DNA of 64,000 nucleotides from Saprospiraceae bacterium (GCA_024103005.1 JAGFJA010000047.1:1-64000), one strand, 5' to 3'; shown: positions 25,108-35,022, numbered from the stretch's first letter. The notes: generated by a model from the letters alone, not told the origin. Made by a program: numbers and translations.

Positions 25108-26253
25108 CTAAACTACAGTCAGATATACTAATGAGTAACTAAATCTGGCACTTTCAGGCACAAAAAGAAGTACTTTTTGACCTGTTTCTAATTTTATTTC
25201 CCGGTTAAGACCTTCCAGCATGGCATAAGCAGATGCTGCACCGATGTTACCGACTTGAGGCAGATTGATATACCACTTTGATTCAGGTATATCTATTTCC
25301 ATATTTTTTAATTCTTCCACTATTTTATTCCAAAAAAACATGGACGATAAGTGAGGCAAGAAATAATCTATCTCATTGACATCTAACGACTTCTTGTCTA
25401 TTATATTTTTTAAAAACCTGATTCCGACAGGAACAACATTTTCGCCTAACATTCGAATATCCTGTTTATAGGAAAAAACGCTTTTAGTCATCCATTCTTC
25501 AGGCTTCATTTCACCGAAAGACAGCATCTCTCCATTACTTCCTTTCTCTGCTCCAAGATACATACATGTTTCAAGTTCATTCGCAAAGGATCCTATTTCT
25601 ATCCATTCAATCCGAAAATTAATTTTATCCGGTTCGGGTTGCCCTCTTAATAAAAAAGCTCCTGCCCCATCAGATAACATCCAGCGCAAGAAATCTTTTT
25701 CAAAAGCCAGAATAGGGTTTTCTTCCAATTGCCTCAAACTATCAATCTCCGCATCAAACTTACTGCCCTGAAGATATTGAGATACTCTTTCGCTACCTGT
25801 AGCAACAGAAACGGCTGATTCACCGGTAAGTACGGAATAATATGCATATTTAAGTGCCTGCATCCCGGTACAGCATGCTCCGGCTGTGCTGATTATATCA
25901 AGACCGCCTACCTTTAATTCACCGTGTACCATCGAGGCCAATGAAGGGAGCAACATATCAGGACTGGAAGTTCCACAAGCTAAAACTCTTAATTTATCAA
26001 TAGTTAAAGTATCATCAAATAAGTTGTTGACAGCGTTGGCTACTAACTGAGCATTCGAATAAATAAACTTACCTTCTTCATTTAGAGAATAAAAGCGGTT
26101 CTTAATCCCGTTGCTTCTTAAAATTATATTTTTAGATCTGGAGGGCTTATTTCCTGCATAACCCAGTATCTCTTCAATCTGATTGTTACCAATAGGGTTA
26201 TTTGGGAAAAAGGTACTTACCCTTGTGATATATACATTATTAAAGTTACTCAT
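25108..26253 (-). CDS. StlD/DarB-type beta-ketosynthase (KAS III-like)
   Basis: A 381-residue thiolase-fold condensing enzyme resembling the ketosynthases used for dialkylresorcinols and flexirubin-type pigments. Catalytic residues are present: Cys128 in GACCTG (with Cys127 beside it), His in FLPHLSS and Asn in VGNIGAAS. The ATG at 26253 is chosen because the longer reading begins inside a -7 box. No aromatase, acyl carrier protein or other pigment gene is nearby, so the product is open. It lies 49 bases after the NamZ-like gene on the same strand but has its own promoter. Confidence 0.82.
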   Translation of the reverse strand: MSNFNNVYITRVSTFFPNNPIGNNQIEEILGYAGNKPSRSKNIILRSNGIKNRFYSLNEEGKFIYSNAQLVANAVNNLFDDTLTIDKLRVLACGTSSPDMLLPSLASMVHGELKVGGLDIISTAGACCTGMQALKYAYYSVLTGESAVSVATGSERVSQYLQGSKFDAEIDSLRQLEENPILAFEKDFLRWMLSDGAGAFLLRGQPEPDKINFRIEWIEIGSFANELETCMYLGAEKGSNGEMLSFGEMKPEEWMTKSVFSYKQDIRMLGENVVPVGIRFLKNIIDKKSLDVNEIDYFLPHLSSMFFWNKIVEELKNMEIDIPESKWYINLPQVGNIGAASAYAMLEGLNREIKLETGQKVLLFVPESARFSYSLVYLTVV

Positions 26254-26287
26254 TGAACACCGGCACTGATTTATCAAAATTAGCTTG

Positions 26288-26317
26288 CAAAAGTAGTATT
26301 TTTCACTCGGGATACAA
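26288..26317 (-). promoter_or_regulatory. Promoter of the beta-ketosynthase
   Basis: On the minus strand TTG (26315-26317), 19 bases, then TACTTTTG (26288-26295). The -33 part overlaps the end of the NamZ-like gene. A second -7-like TAATTTTG lies at 26275-26282, nearer the ATG. Confidence 0.6.
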
Positions 26318-27532
26318 CAAATACTTCTTGCGGACTTGTTTAAATTTTTCTATTCCGGGTTGCCATGATGCCCTAATTTCTTCCTCTGACTTGCCGGACA
26401 TCACCTGAATCCTGAATAAATCCGTACCCATCAGCTTATCTATAAAGTAATTACCCTTAAAAAATTCTGGCTTCTTCGGATAATTTTTATACGCATTCAA
26501 AAAGTAACTCAGATTAATTCTCTTTTCCTTCCTGACATCATCCAACTTCAGGCTACTCAGATCATATCCCCTGCACTTCTTGCCTTCAAGAAAAGGCGAA
26601 GCAGCACCGGGGCCAGGTTTTGGAATAAAATAGTAATCACCCTTTGAGGAATATGGACTGCCATAAATCTGAAATTGTTTATTTGTTCCCCGACCGACAC
26701 TAAAACAAGTCCCTTCAAAAAGGCAAAGAGAAGGATAAAGTGCGATAGCTAATTGATTAGGCAAATTAGGAGAAGGCGGCACCGGCAAAAAATACTCTTG
26801 ACTATGCGAATAGTTTTTACATTTGATAATTTTCAACCGACATTTCATACTATCCTTCAACCAACCTTCTTCATTCATCATCCAGGCAAGCTCTCCCAAA
26901 GTCATGCCATGTACAATCGGTATCGGAATTACTCCCACAAAAGAGGTAAATTTATGTTCCAGGACAGGACCGTCAATATAATGCCCATTAGGGTTTGGCC
27001 TGTCCAGTAACAACAACGATTTCCCGTTGACTGCACAGGCTTCCATAAGATACTTAAGTGTGGACAAATAGGTATAGAATCTGGCACCAACATCCTGGAT
27101 ATCAAAAATAACAACATCTACATCTGCCAAATCAGAAGAATCAGGAGCTTTTTTCTTTCCGTAAATAGATATTATTGGAAGACCAGTTGCCTTATCAATA
27201 CCGTCAGCCAGTTCAGCACCTGCATCTGCATCACCTCTAAAACCATGTTCAGGGGCAAATATCTTGGTTATCCTGACATTATTTTCGAGTAAAACATCGA
27301 CTAAACTTCTGTCTCCAACCCTCGATGTCTGGTTAACCAATAAAGCAACACGGGCATTTCTCAAGAGCGGGACATAAAGATCCAACTGATCGGCACCCAC
27401 ATACGTAGGCAAACCCATCATTTTTGAAGATTTTTTTTCATTAATCGCTAAGTCGGGAGATGACGATGTGTTTAGGCATCCTACTGGAAGGAAATAACAA
27501 ATTACGGTAATCAATTGCAATACAGCTAACAT
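26303..27532 (-). CDS. NamZ-like exo-beta-N-acetylmuramidase lipoprotein (DUF1343)
   Basis: Members of this family release N-acetylmuramic acid from peptidoglycan fragments. The protein shows the family's motifs: VALLVNQTSRV, FAPEHGFRGDADAG, FDIQDVGARFYTY, LLLDRPNPNG and GMTLGELA. The start at 27532 gives a lipoprotein signal with the lipobox LPVGC (Cys18) and about 409 residues, and avoids overlap with the BatA-like gene; a longer reading would start inside that gene. A role in cell-wall recycling at the envelope is inferred from the family. Confidence 0.85.
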   Translation of the reverse strand: MLAVLQLITVICYFLPVGCLNTSSSPDLAINEKKSSKMMGLPTYVGADQLDLYVPLLRNARVALLVNQTSRVGDRSLVDVLLENNVRITKIFAPEHGFRGDADAGAELADGIDKATGLPIISIYGKKKAPDSSDLADVDVVIFDIQDVGARFYTYLSTLKYLMEACAVNGKSLLLLDRPNPNGHYIDGPVLEHKFTSFVGVIPIPIVHGMTLGELAWMMNEEGWLKDSMKCRLKIIKCKNYSHSQEYFLPVPPSPNLPNQLAIALYPSLCLFEGTCFSVGRGTNKQFQIYGSPYSSKGDYYFIPKPGPGAASPFLEGKKCRGYDLSSLKLDDVRKEKRINLSYFLNAYKNYPKKPEFFKGNYFIDKLMGTDLFRIQVMSGKSEEEIRASWQPGIEKFKQVRKKYLLYPE

Positions 27533-27557
27533 ACTTACAAAATTTAAGGTAAATTTA

Positions 27558-29561
27558 TTATTTCTTACCCAAACGGATAAAATAAGTCTCTCCAAGTAAA
27601 AATATTAAGGCTGCAATAAGCAGATATTTCCACAAGGCAAGCCCTGAATCTTTCTCCTGTATGAGCGATGCAAGATTTGTCTGAGTCTGACTATCCCAAA
27701 CTTTTATATGAGGGGATTCAAAAGATTTTAATTGCTGTTCATCGAGAAATTCCATCCTGCTTTCGCTACGATCATAATTAAATGCGTATTTTCCATAATT
27801 CTCAAGGGAATATATCCCAGGCAGAATATTTTCCTTCCCTACCTGAATAATAGATTTTTTATTGCGCTGAATCTGTTCAGGAATAAATGTCTGCGGACCG
27901 GTAAATTTAACAACCACATCCTTGCCCCTGGCGTTTCGCAATATTTCAAAACTTTGACTACGCCCGATGATAAAAGCCAACTGTTTGCTCAAATTATTAA
28001 ATCCTGACTTAAATAAAAAAGGGACCAGCACTTCTCCATTTTTCACAAAGTCGCTGTACGTAGGGTCCAGAGGAGCAGCACACAGAAAAATCTTTCCGTT
28101 TCCTCTTGGATACTTTACCAGAAAAGGATAACCATCTCTGTATGATAATAAAGATACTGCCCCTCTGGCAACTTTTGTCAGTATCCTTAAAGAACTCTGT
28201 GTCACAGGCAATTTAAGACTAGAAGTCCGACCTTCAAAAACATTTTGAAAAATATCATCTTTATTATTGATCGTCTGAACTTGACTTACCTGGTTATAAA
28301 AATTACCGTCTGTTCCTAAATTGAAAGCACCTGAAAGTTGCTTTATTGCATTACCGGAATGAAGACCGGGAAAGACAACAAGGTTATTACCTTCTGAAAG
28401 AGATTTATTCAACTCTGAAATTAAACCTGAAGAAAGGCTTTTAACCTCATTCAAAATTATTAAAGGGAACTGGGAAAGGCTACTATAATTGACTTTTGAA
28501 ACCTCTACATTCGTTACCGAAAAAAGACCTGAAGACGACATAGCAGCTTCCAGATACCTGTTTGTGTTATTTTCATTGATAATTAAAACATTAGCCTTGA
28601 CGGCATCTTTCCATGCAATAAAATAGTTATTGTCGAATGTAATCGGATTATCATTGATTAATAATTCTGCTGATTGATATTCTCCACCTGAACTAAGAAT
28701 CGGTACCGTATCTACCAACGTTTTGCCCGCCTCTATTTTGACTAAGGGAAGTGGTTTGTTATTTCCATGGTACTTTAATACCGGTTTAACCGTATTGGCA
28801 TAAGGAGCATCATTAACAATTTTATAAACCAATTTATTGGCTATACCCGGCTGGGAAATTTGGTTTTTAAAATATACTGTATCTATATATACATTTGCAA
28901 CGGAGGAAGCAGTGACAGGTATTAAATTTACTTGTATAGCTGTATCATTTAAAGATGGAATATTTGAAAAATCTTTTTGAAAATCACTGATAAAATAGGC
29001 ATTAAACTTACCCTGACCGGCCAGTTTAAAACTCTGCTGCATACCTTTAAATATACTTGATAGGCTACGTGATTGCGGAGAAATTGTTTTTTCATCAATA
29101 GCCGACAAAGCCTCTTCTTTATTCATCCAATCTGATGAAAAATTGGAATTATCATTAGACACAACCATAAATTTATCATCGGGTCCAAAGCCATTAATCA
29201 CTGAATGAGCAATATCCTTACCCGTTTCCAATAAATTATGATCAGTTGCTTTGCTTCCCATTGAGAAGCTGTTATCTATATATATTATTGAATAATTCGT
29301 CCCCTGGACAACCTTTCCCTTTGTTTCAAAAAAAGGTTGAGCAAAAGCCAGCACAAGTGCAATCAAGGCAAGACAACGACAAGCAAGTATCAACCATTGG
29401 TTTATTTTTCTTCGACTATTTGAGGCTTGCTGTATAGATTTTAGGAAAGCAACATTGGTAAAGTAAACCTTCTTATATCTTCTAAAATTAAACAAATGAA
29501 TAAGGATGGGAATGGCTATTACCAGAGATGCTATCAGAAATGTCGGAAATAAAAATTGCAT
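27558..29561 (-). CDS. BatA-domain membrane protein with von Willebrand A-like domain
   Basis: A 667-residue inner-membrane protein. The N-terminal BatA domain (aerotolerance regulator N-terminal domain, about 1-80) has two hydrophobic helices and the family's IHLFNFRRYKKV. A von Willebrand A-like domain follows with MIDAS motif DNSFSMGS (about 94-101), then a long beta-rich region, and a last transmembrane helix at the C-terminus. The ATG at 29561 is chosen because it starts the BatA domain. A TACTTTTG box lies only three bases upstream. The molecular role of these proteins is unclear; MoxR/Bat partners are not adjacent. Confidence 0.85.
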   Translation of the reverse strand: MQFLFPTFLIASLVIAIPILIHLFNFRRYKKVYFTNVAFLKSIQQASNSRRKINQWLILACRCLALIALVLAFAQPFFETKGKVVQGTNYSIIYIDNSFSMGSKATDHNLLETGKDIAHSVINGFGPDDKFMVVSNDNSNFSSDWMNKEEALSAIDEKTISPQSRSLSSIFKGMQQSFKLAGQGKFNAYFISDFQKDFSNIPSLNDTAIQVNLIPVTASSVANVYIDTVYFKNQISQPGIANKLVYKIVNDAPYANTVKPVLKYHGNNKPLPLVKIEAGKTLVDTVPILSSGGEYQSAELLINDNPITFDNNYFIAWKDAVKANVLIINENNTNRYLEAAMSSSGLFSVTNVEVSKVNYSSLSQFPLIILNEVKSLSSGLISELNKSLSEGNNLVVFPGLHSGNAIKQLSGAFNLGTDGNFYNQVSQVQTINNKDDIFQNVFEGRTSSLKLPVTQSSLRILTKVARGAVSLLSYRDGYPFLVKYPRGNGKIFLCAAPLDPTYSDFVKNGEVLVPFLFKSGFNNLSKQLAFIIGRSQSFEILRNARGKDVVVKFTGPQTFIPEQIQRNKKSIIQVGKENILPGIYSLENYGKYAFNYDRSESRMEFLDEQQLKSFESPHIKVWDSQTQTNLASLIQEKDSGLALWKYLLIAALIFLLGETYFIRLGKK

Positions 29562-29638
29562 GGTCAAAAGTACAACTTTGATACAATATGAAAACTTAAT
29601 TATACTATGTATGATACAACGATATAATACGATAAACT

Positions 29639-29646
29639 TATATTTG
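29639..29646 (+). promoter_or_regulatory. -7 promoter box of the CBU_0592-type gene
   Basis: TATATTTG matches TAnnTTTG, 16 bases before the ATG; divergent from the BatA-like gene. Confidence 0.5.
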
Positions 29647-29662
29647 TTGAAAAAATAATAAC

Positions 29663-29884
29663 ATGTCTGATTGGATAAATGGTCTTGGTGTAACATTAAT
29701 ATTAATAGCATTCATCTTACTTACGCTAAAAATTATTTCATCAGATAGCCTCTATTATAAACTTTTAAATATGCTGGGAGCAGGTATGGCTTGTTATGGA
29801 GCATGGCTTGTAGGCGTATGGGCTTTTGTAGTCCTTGAAGGTGTATGGTGCCTGGTAGCATTTTTATCATTTTTTAAAAAATAA
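29663..29884 (+). CDS. CBU_0592-like small integral membrane protein
   Basis: A 73-residue protein made of three hydrophobic helices. The order and spacing (a first helix, SDSLYYKLLNMLGA, a second helix, then VVLEGVWCLVAF) match the CBU_0592-like domain, a small membrane domain of unknown function. It is divergent from the BatA-like gene and has its own -7 box, supporting that it is real. Confidence 0.65.
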   Translation: MSDWINGLGVTLILIAFILLTLKIISSDSLYYKLLNMLGAGMACYGAWLVGVWAFVVLEGVWCLVAFLSFFKK

Positions 29885-30098
29885 TATACAAAAATCCCTG
29901 TTTTAAATTAAAGGATTTTATCTCACTTTTTTTAATGACATTTTCATTTTTTAGAATATTATTTTGTAATTAATATTATTTATCATATTTACCTAATTTT
30001 ATTTTGATTATTTTTGGTCGATTGAATTTATTTCGATATTTTTTAATCTTTCAGGATACGGTATTGTTATCTTTACAATGTTATAATAAAAAACAACT

Positions 30099-31874
30099 AT
30101 GGATACAATAATTGAAAAATTTAAAGGAGGAGCATTTTTAATTAATGACTATTCTTTTGGTTCCGATTATATACCTGAAAGAATAACTGAGGACCAAAAA
30201 ATGATCCGTGATGTAGTTCGTGAATTTGTCGAAAAGGAAATCTGGACAAGAGGCAGTCAACTGGACCAGCAAGCTTCACTGATGGATGAAGCAGGAGAAT
30301 TAGGCCTTGTTGGTGCTCATATTCCTGCTCAATATGGCGGCCAGGAGTTTGATACCATATTAAATACTATTATTGGTGAAGAATTAGGTCGGGGTGATGC
30401 ATCTTTCAGCACGACTTTCGCTGCACACACCGGAATCGGAATGTTGCCAATACTTTATTTCGGTACGGAAGAACAAAAGGCCAAGTATTTGCCGGGTTTA
30501 TCATCCGCAAAATTAAAAGCATCTTATTGCCTCACCGAACCGGGTTCAGGAAGTGACGCATTAGGCGCTAAGACAAAAGCAATATTAAACGAATCCGGTA
30601 CACATTACATTCTGAATGGACAAAAAATGTGGATATCCAACGCAGGATTTGCCGACATATTTATTGTTTTTGCTCAGATAGATGGGGACAAATTTACCGG
30701 ATTCATAGTAGAAAAAGGAGCAGAAGGAATGACATTGGGTGAAGAAGAGCACAAGCTTGGTATCAAGGGTTCTTCCACAAGACAAATATTTTTTGAAAAC
30801 ACCCCGGTTCCCAAGGAGAATATTTTAGGCGAAATCGGCAAAGGTCACCATATCGCATTCAATGTGCTCAATATGGGGCGTTTCAAACTGGGTGTTCTGG
30901 TAGGTGGAGGATGTAAAGTAACCACAACCCGTGCAGTGCAATATGCTTTAGAAAGAGAACAGTTTAAGACACCAATTGCCAATTTTGGTGCCATTCAGTA
31001 TAAAATGGCTCAGATGGCAATCAATGCTTATGTTTTAGAGTCTTCCAATTACAGAATTGCAAATCTCATCGAAGACTGGAAGGCATCTGCTATTCAGGAA
31101 GGTCTTCCTTACCAGCAAGCCCTGCTGGATGCAGCTGAAGAATACGCCATAGAATGTGCCATTAGTAAAATATACGGCAGCGAAAGCATAGACTATAATG
31201 TGGACGAGCTCTTACAGATTCATGGTGGCTACGGCTTTTCAGAAGAATTTATACCTGCGCGGCTATTCAGAGATACCAGGATAAACAGAATCTATGAGGG
31301 CACAAACGAGATAAACAGACTATTATTGGTCAACATGTTGCTTAGAAGAGTAATGAAGGGCGAATTAGATATGGTAGGTCCTGCATGGGCCGTACAAAAA
31401 GAATTGGCAGGAATGCCGAAAATGGAAACATTTGATGGACCTTATCCTGCCGAAACCAAAGCTTTGAGTCACTTTAAGAAGATCCTCCTAATCGTTGCAG
31501 GAGCCGGAGCTAAATATCAGATGGATGGCAAGATCAACCTTAAAGACGAACAGGAAATCATCATGAATATTGCCGATGTCATGATAGACGTATTTAATGC
31601 AGAATCAGTTTTAGCAAGGCTCAAAGAGGTTTCTCAAATGAATGACCCTTTATTATCTGAAAAAGAAGCCATTATGAAAGTCTTCTTCCATGATGCTCAG
31701 GATAGAATTGCAAAAAACGCAACAGATGCCCTTGCTTCCTTTGCCACCGGTGATGAACTAAAAATTATGCTGATGGGTATCAAAAGATATACCAAATTAG
31801 AACCGGTCAATGTGAAGTCATTACGCAAATCCATCGCACATAAAATTATTGAATCGGCAAAATACCCGTTTTAG
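30099..31874 (+). CDS. Acyl-CoA dehydrogenase, long-chain type with C-terminal extension
   Basis: FAD enzyme that makes the first double bond in beta-oxidation. At 591 residues it belongs to the longer group related to very-long-chain acyl-CoA dehydrogenase. Motifs include YCLTEPGSGSDA (about 145-156), KMWISNAGFAD, QIHGGYGF near 390 and the catalytic Glu in YEGTNEI. The extra C-terminal helical region (about 430-591) suits membrane association or dimer packing. A near-consensus box TATCTTTA lies upstream. Monocistronic, ended by a strong terminator. Confidence 0.9.
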   Translation: MDTIIEKFKGGAFLINDYSFGSDYIPERITEDQKMIRDVVREFVEKEIWTRGSQLDQQASLMDEAGELGLVGAHIPAQYGGQEFDTILNTIIGEELGRGDASFSTTFAAHTGIGMLPILYFGTEEQKAKYLPGLSSAKLKASYCLTEPGSGSDALGAKTKAILNESGTHYILNGQKMWISNAGFADIFIVFAQIDGDKFTGFIVEKGAEGMTLGEEEHKLGIKGSSTRQIFFENTPVPKENILGEIGKGHHIAFNVLNMGRFKLGVLVGGGCKVTTTRAVQYALEREQFKTPIANFGAIQYKMAQMAINAYVLESSNYRIANLIEDWKASAIQEGLPYQQALLDAAEEYAIECAISKIYGSESIDYNVDELLQIHGGYGFSEEFIPARLFRDTRINRIYEGTNEINRLLLVNMLLRRVMKGELDMVGPAWAVQKELAGMPKMETFDGPYPAETKALSHFKKILLIVAGAGAKYQMDGKINLKDEQEIIMNIADVMIDVFNAESVLARLKEVSQMNDPLLSEKEAIMKVFFHDAQDRIAKNATDALASFATGDELKIMLMGIKRYTKLEPVNVKSLRKSIAHKIIESAKYPF

Positions 31875-31916
31875 TCTATTTATTTGTAAACATTTTTAAG
31901 ATTGGAATATTTATAA

Positions 31917-31951
31917 AACTCCGGCATGAGCCGGAGTTTGTTTTATTTTTT
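31917..31951 (+). terminator. Terminator of the acyl-CoA dehydrogenase gene
   Basis: AACTCCGG (31917-31924) and CCGGAGTT (31931-31938) pair around CATGAG, followed by TTGTTTTATTTTTT. Confidence 0.85.
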
Positions 31952-32214
31952 GTTCCACTGCCTAATTATTTAAAAAAGCAATCTTAAGCACTTTAATATT
32001 TTGTGATTCCCGGAAAAATTATGGGATTTTTCAATATGAAAAAATGTAGCGTTGAGTGAATAAAGAAATGTGATAATCTGAACGTGATATTCTGTTCAAT
32101 ATCAATGAAATAATTTATTTTTCAACACACCAAATTTTGAGTAACACAAAAGCAGTAATATATTCACACCACTTTATTACAAAACTTCGTTGTATCTTTG
32201 AATAAAGTAGAATT
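31952..32214. other. Intergenic stretch before the type IX-secreted protein
   Basis: No gene is seen between the terminator at 31951 and the start near 32215. It contains a -7 box TATCTTTG at 32193-32200 and otherwise AT-rich sequence without repeats that I can support. Confidence 0.5.
32193..32200 (+). promoter_or_regulatory. -7 promoter box of the type IX-secreted protein
   Basis: TATCTTTG matches TAnnTTTG and lies 14 bases before the first candidate TTG start. Confidence 0.5.
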
Positions 32215-35022
32215 TTGTTGCCAGCTATTCCGCCACGACTGTATTTACATAAAAACAATAGGAGCAGCAATGCGCCCCTCCACCCTATTTATTGTTATAA
32301 ACTAAATTATACCAAGCTCCTTTATTCGGCAATATTCCTATTTTTTACTATTTCAGCCTTTGCAACACATAACAGAGCGGGAGAAATTATCTTTAAGCAA
32401 ATAGGTGATCTTCGAATCCGTGCAACTATCGTTACTTATACCAAAGCATCCAGTATTGACGCAGACAGAGATACCCTGATACTTTATTGGGGTGATGGGA
32501 CTTTTGACAAAATAGGAAGAAATAATGGTGGCGGCAAAGGCGTCATCATTGGCCCGGATATTAAGTACAATATTTACACTTTCGAACATACTTATCCTTC
32601 ACGAGGTACCTATACCATGAGCATGACCGATCCTAACAGGGATGCCGGCATACTCAACGTCAACCCACCGAACTCCGAAAATATTCCTTTTTATATTGAA
32701 ACAACCTTCACCTTTCTGAATTCAACATTTCAAGGATACAACAATGCCCCTACACTCCTGCAACCGCCTATAGACATAGGTTGTATCGGACAAGTATTTG
32801 TTCATAATCCTAATGCTTTCGACATTGACGGAGACAGCCTGGTATATGAAAAAATAGTTCCCATGATGAGTGTTGGAACTCCAGTGCCGAATTATGTCTA
32901 TCCTGATCAGATTGTTGCCGGGACAAATAATATCCTTACTTTAAATTCACAGAGTGGTGATATGATTTGGAATGCTCCGCGGAAAGCAGGTGAATACAAT
33001 ATTGCCATACGAATTAAGGAGTATCGGCAAGGTATATTAATTTCTTCTACCGTAAGAGATATGCAGATTATCATTGAAAACTGCAACAACCGTCCACCCA
33101 ATATAGAAACCATTGACGATGTCTGTGTAGTCGTCGGTCAAACCCTCCAATTTGATGTAAAAGCAGATGATCCGGATGGTGCATCCCAACAATTAAAACT
33201 TTCTGCCTTAGGTGGACCCTTTTCAATTGAAGGCAACAAAGCTGTATTCAATGCACCGGATAACTATGTAACACCTCCTGTAAGTGCTACTTTTACCTGG
33301 GCACCGGATTGTAACGCTATCAGCAACTCCTCTTATTCGGTAATATTTAAGGCTCAGGATAATCAGATGGACTCAATAGGACTGGCCGACTTAAAAACAG
33401 TACGGATTAAAGTAATCGGCCCCGGACCAGAAAACCTTACAGGTGAATCTTCCCTCAATTCCATAATACTCAAATGGGATCAGCCATATTTATGTGAAGT
33501 CACTCGCAACAACTATTTCAAAGGATTTAATATCTGGAGAAGAGTCAGCAGCAACAGCTTCCAGCCTGACACCTGTAATCCTTCGCTGGAAGGTAAGGGA
33601 TATACAAAAATTGCATTCAACCAGAAAAGTTTTGATGGAGAAAAATTTACTTATACAGATACACTTGTTGAAAGAGGAAAAGCATATTGTTACCGGGTAG
33701 AGGCTGAATTCGCGTTAACTTCACCCGGAGGCTTCCCATATAATAAAGTCCAGAGTTTGCCATCAAATGAAATTTGTGTCTTGTTAAACCTGGATGTCCC
33801 ACTCATCACCAAAGCATCTATTCTCTCTACCGGGACAAATGATTCCGTTTTGATCCACTGGATCAAACCAAGGATCAGCGACTTTGATACGTTAATGCAC
33901 CCGGGTCCTTATAAATATATCCTAAAATGGAATGAAGGGTTACAGCCAAACAACTTTATTGAAATTCCGGAAGCACAGTTCACTACTCAGCATTTCCTTG
34001 ATCCGGTTGATACCTCCTTTATCCACACCAATCTAAATACAAGGGATACAATATTTACTTACCAAGTTGACTTCTATGCGGGTAATACCACTGTACCTTA
34101 TGGAAGTTCTACTCCTGCCTCCACCGTTTATCTCCATGTAGCAGGTTCAGACAAAAAGACGATACTCACCTGGAGTGAATCCGTACCATGGTCAAACAAC
34201 AGTTTTACAATATATCGAAAAAACGCTCAGGGAATTTTTGATTCAATCACAACTACACATGCAAGGAAATATGAAGATACCGGACTGGAAAATGGCAAAG
34301 AATATTGTTATAAAATAAAAACATCAGGTTCTTACGGTATATCAGGGCTACCTAATCCCATCACCAATTTCTCACAGGAAGCATGTGCCGTTCCGATTGA
34401 TACGGTACCACCCTGCGCGCCGATATTGACCATTAACAATGATTGTAACAATGCTGCTTCCAACACTTCAATAATAAATAAATTGTCATGGAATAATCCG
34501 GATGAAAACTGTGGAACTCCCGGTGACACCAAAGGATACAGAGTTTATGTTATATTTAAAACGGGGATAGATCCACTGTTAATTTATGAAACAGATAATC
34601 CTGATAACCTTACCTTTGAATATGCAAATGAAGAATTTGGGCTTGCTGGATGCTATTATGTTGTTGCAATTGATTCAGTATTCAATGAAAGCCCCAAAAG
34701 TAATGTAGTATGCATGGAGAATTGTCCGGATTATCGCCTTCCAAGTGCATTTTCACCCAACAATGACGGCCACAATGACGTATTTACACCCTATCCGTAC
34801 AGATTCGTAACCCGGGTTGACTTTAAAGTATTTAACCGTTGGGGGAATATCATTTTCGAAACGTCTGACCCTGATCTGAATTGGAAGGGAGTCAACAAAT
34901 CTGGCAATAATGTACCTGATGGAACTTATTTTTATTCATGTGAAGTTTATGAAGCGATATATATTGACCAAGGAATTACAAAGCCCAGGAGACTTACGGG
35001 TTATATCGAATTAATCAGGTAA
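32215..35022 (+). CDS. Large secreted protein with type IX (type B) C-terminal domain
   Basis: A protein of up to 935 residues. A hydrophobic signal stretch near 33-50 ends at AFAT. Beta-rich repeats follow, including an immunoglobulin-like or PKD-like region (about 50-310) and several fibronectin type III-like segments (about 400-800). The C-terminus (about 845-935), with LPSAFSPNNDGHNDVF and VFNRWGNIIFE, is the gliding-motility-associated type B sorting domain exported by the type IX system. No ATG exists near the signal peptide in this frame; TTG at 32215 or 32218 are the only plausible starts, leaving an unusually long N-terminal lead. It is likely a surface adhesin or scaffold; no enzymatic motif was seen. 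Confidence 0.85.
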   Translation: MLPAIPPRLYLHKNNRSSNAPLHPIYCYKLNYTKLLYSAIFLFFTISAFATHNRAGEIIFKQIGDLRIRATIVTYTKASSIDADRDTLILYWGDGTFDKIGRNNGGGKGVIIGPDIKYNIYTFEHTYPSRGTYTMSMTDPNRDAGILNVNPPNSENIPFYIETTFTFLNSTFQGYNNAPTLLQPPIDIGCIGQVFVHNPNAFDIDGDSLVYEKIVPMMSVGTPVPNYVYPDQIVAGTNNILTLNSQSGDMIWNAPRKAGEYNIAIRIKEYRQGILISSTVRDMQIIIENCNNRPPNIETIDDVCVVVGQTLQFDVKADDPDGASQQLKLSALGGPFSIEGNKAVFNAPDNYVTPPVSATFTWAPDCNAISNSSYSVIFKAQDNQMDSIGLADLKTVRIKVIGPGPENLTGESSLNSIILKWDQPYLCEVTRNNYFKGFNIWRRVSSNSFQPDTCNPSLEGKGYTKIAFNQKSFDGEKFTYTDTLVERGKAYCYRVEAEFALTSPGGFPYNKVQSLPSNEICVLLNLDVPLITKASILSTGTNDSVLIHWIKPRISDFDTLMHPGPYKYILKWNEGLQPNNFIEIPEAQFTTQHFLDPVDTSFIHTNLNTRDTIFTYQVDFYAGNTTVPYGSSTPASTVYLHVAGSDKKTILTWSESVPWSNNSFTIYRKNAQGIFDSITTTHARKYEDTGLENGKEYCYKIKTSGSYGISGLPNPITNFSQEACAVPIDTVPPCAPILTINNDCNNAASNTSIINKLSWNNPDENCGTPGDTKGYRVYVIFKTGIDPLLIYETDNPDNLTFEYANEEFGLAGCYYVVAIDSVFNESPKSNVVCMENCPDYRLPSAFSPNNDGHNDVFTPYPYRFVTRVDFKVFNRWGNIIFETSDPDLNWKGVNKSGNNVPDGTYFYSCEVYEAIYIDQGITKPRRLTGYIELIR

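Noticed and set aside
26254-26277. Longer start of the ketosynthase
   Set aside because: It falls in a -7-like box (26275-26282) and adds residues not seen in the family.
29562-29711. 50-residue N-terminal extension of the BatA-like protein
   Set aside because: The BatA domain begins exactly at the ATG at 29561; the extension covers the divergent promoter region and the start of the opposite gene.
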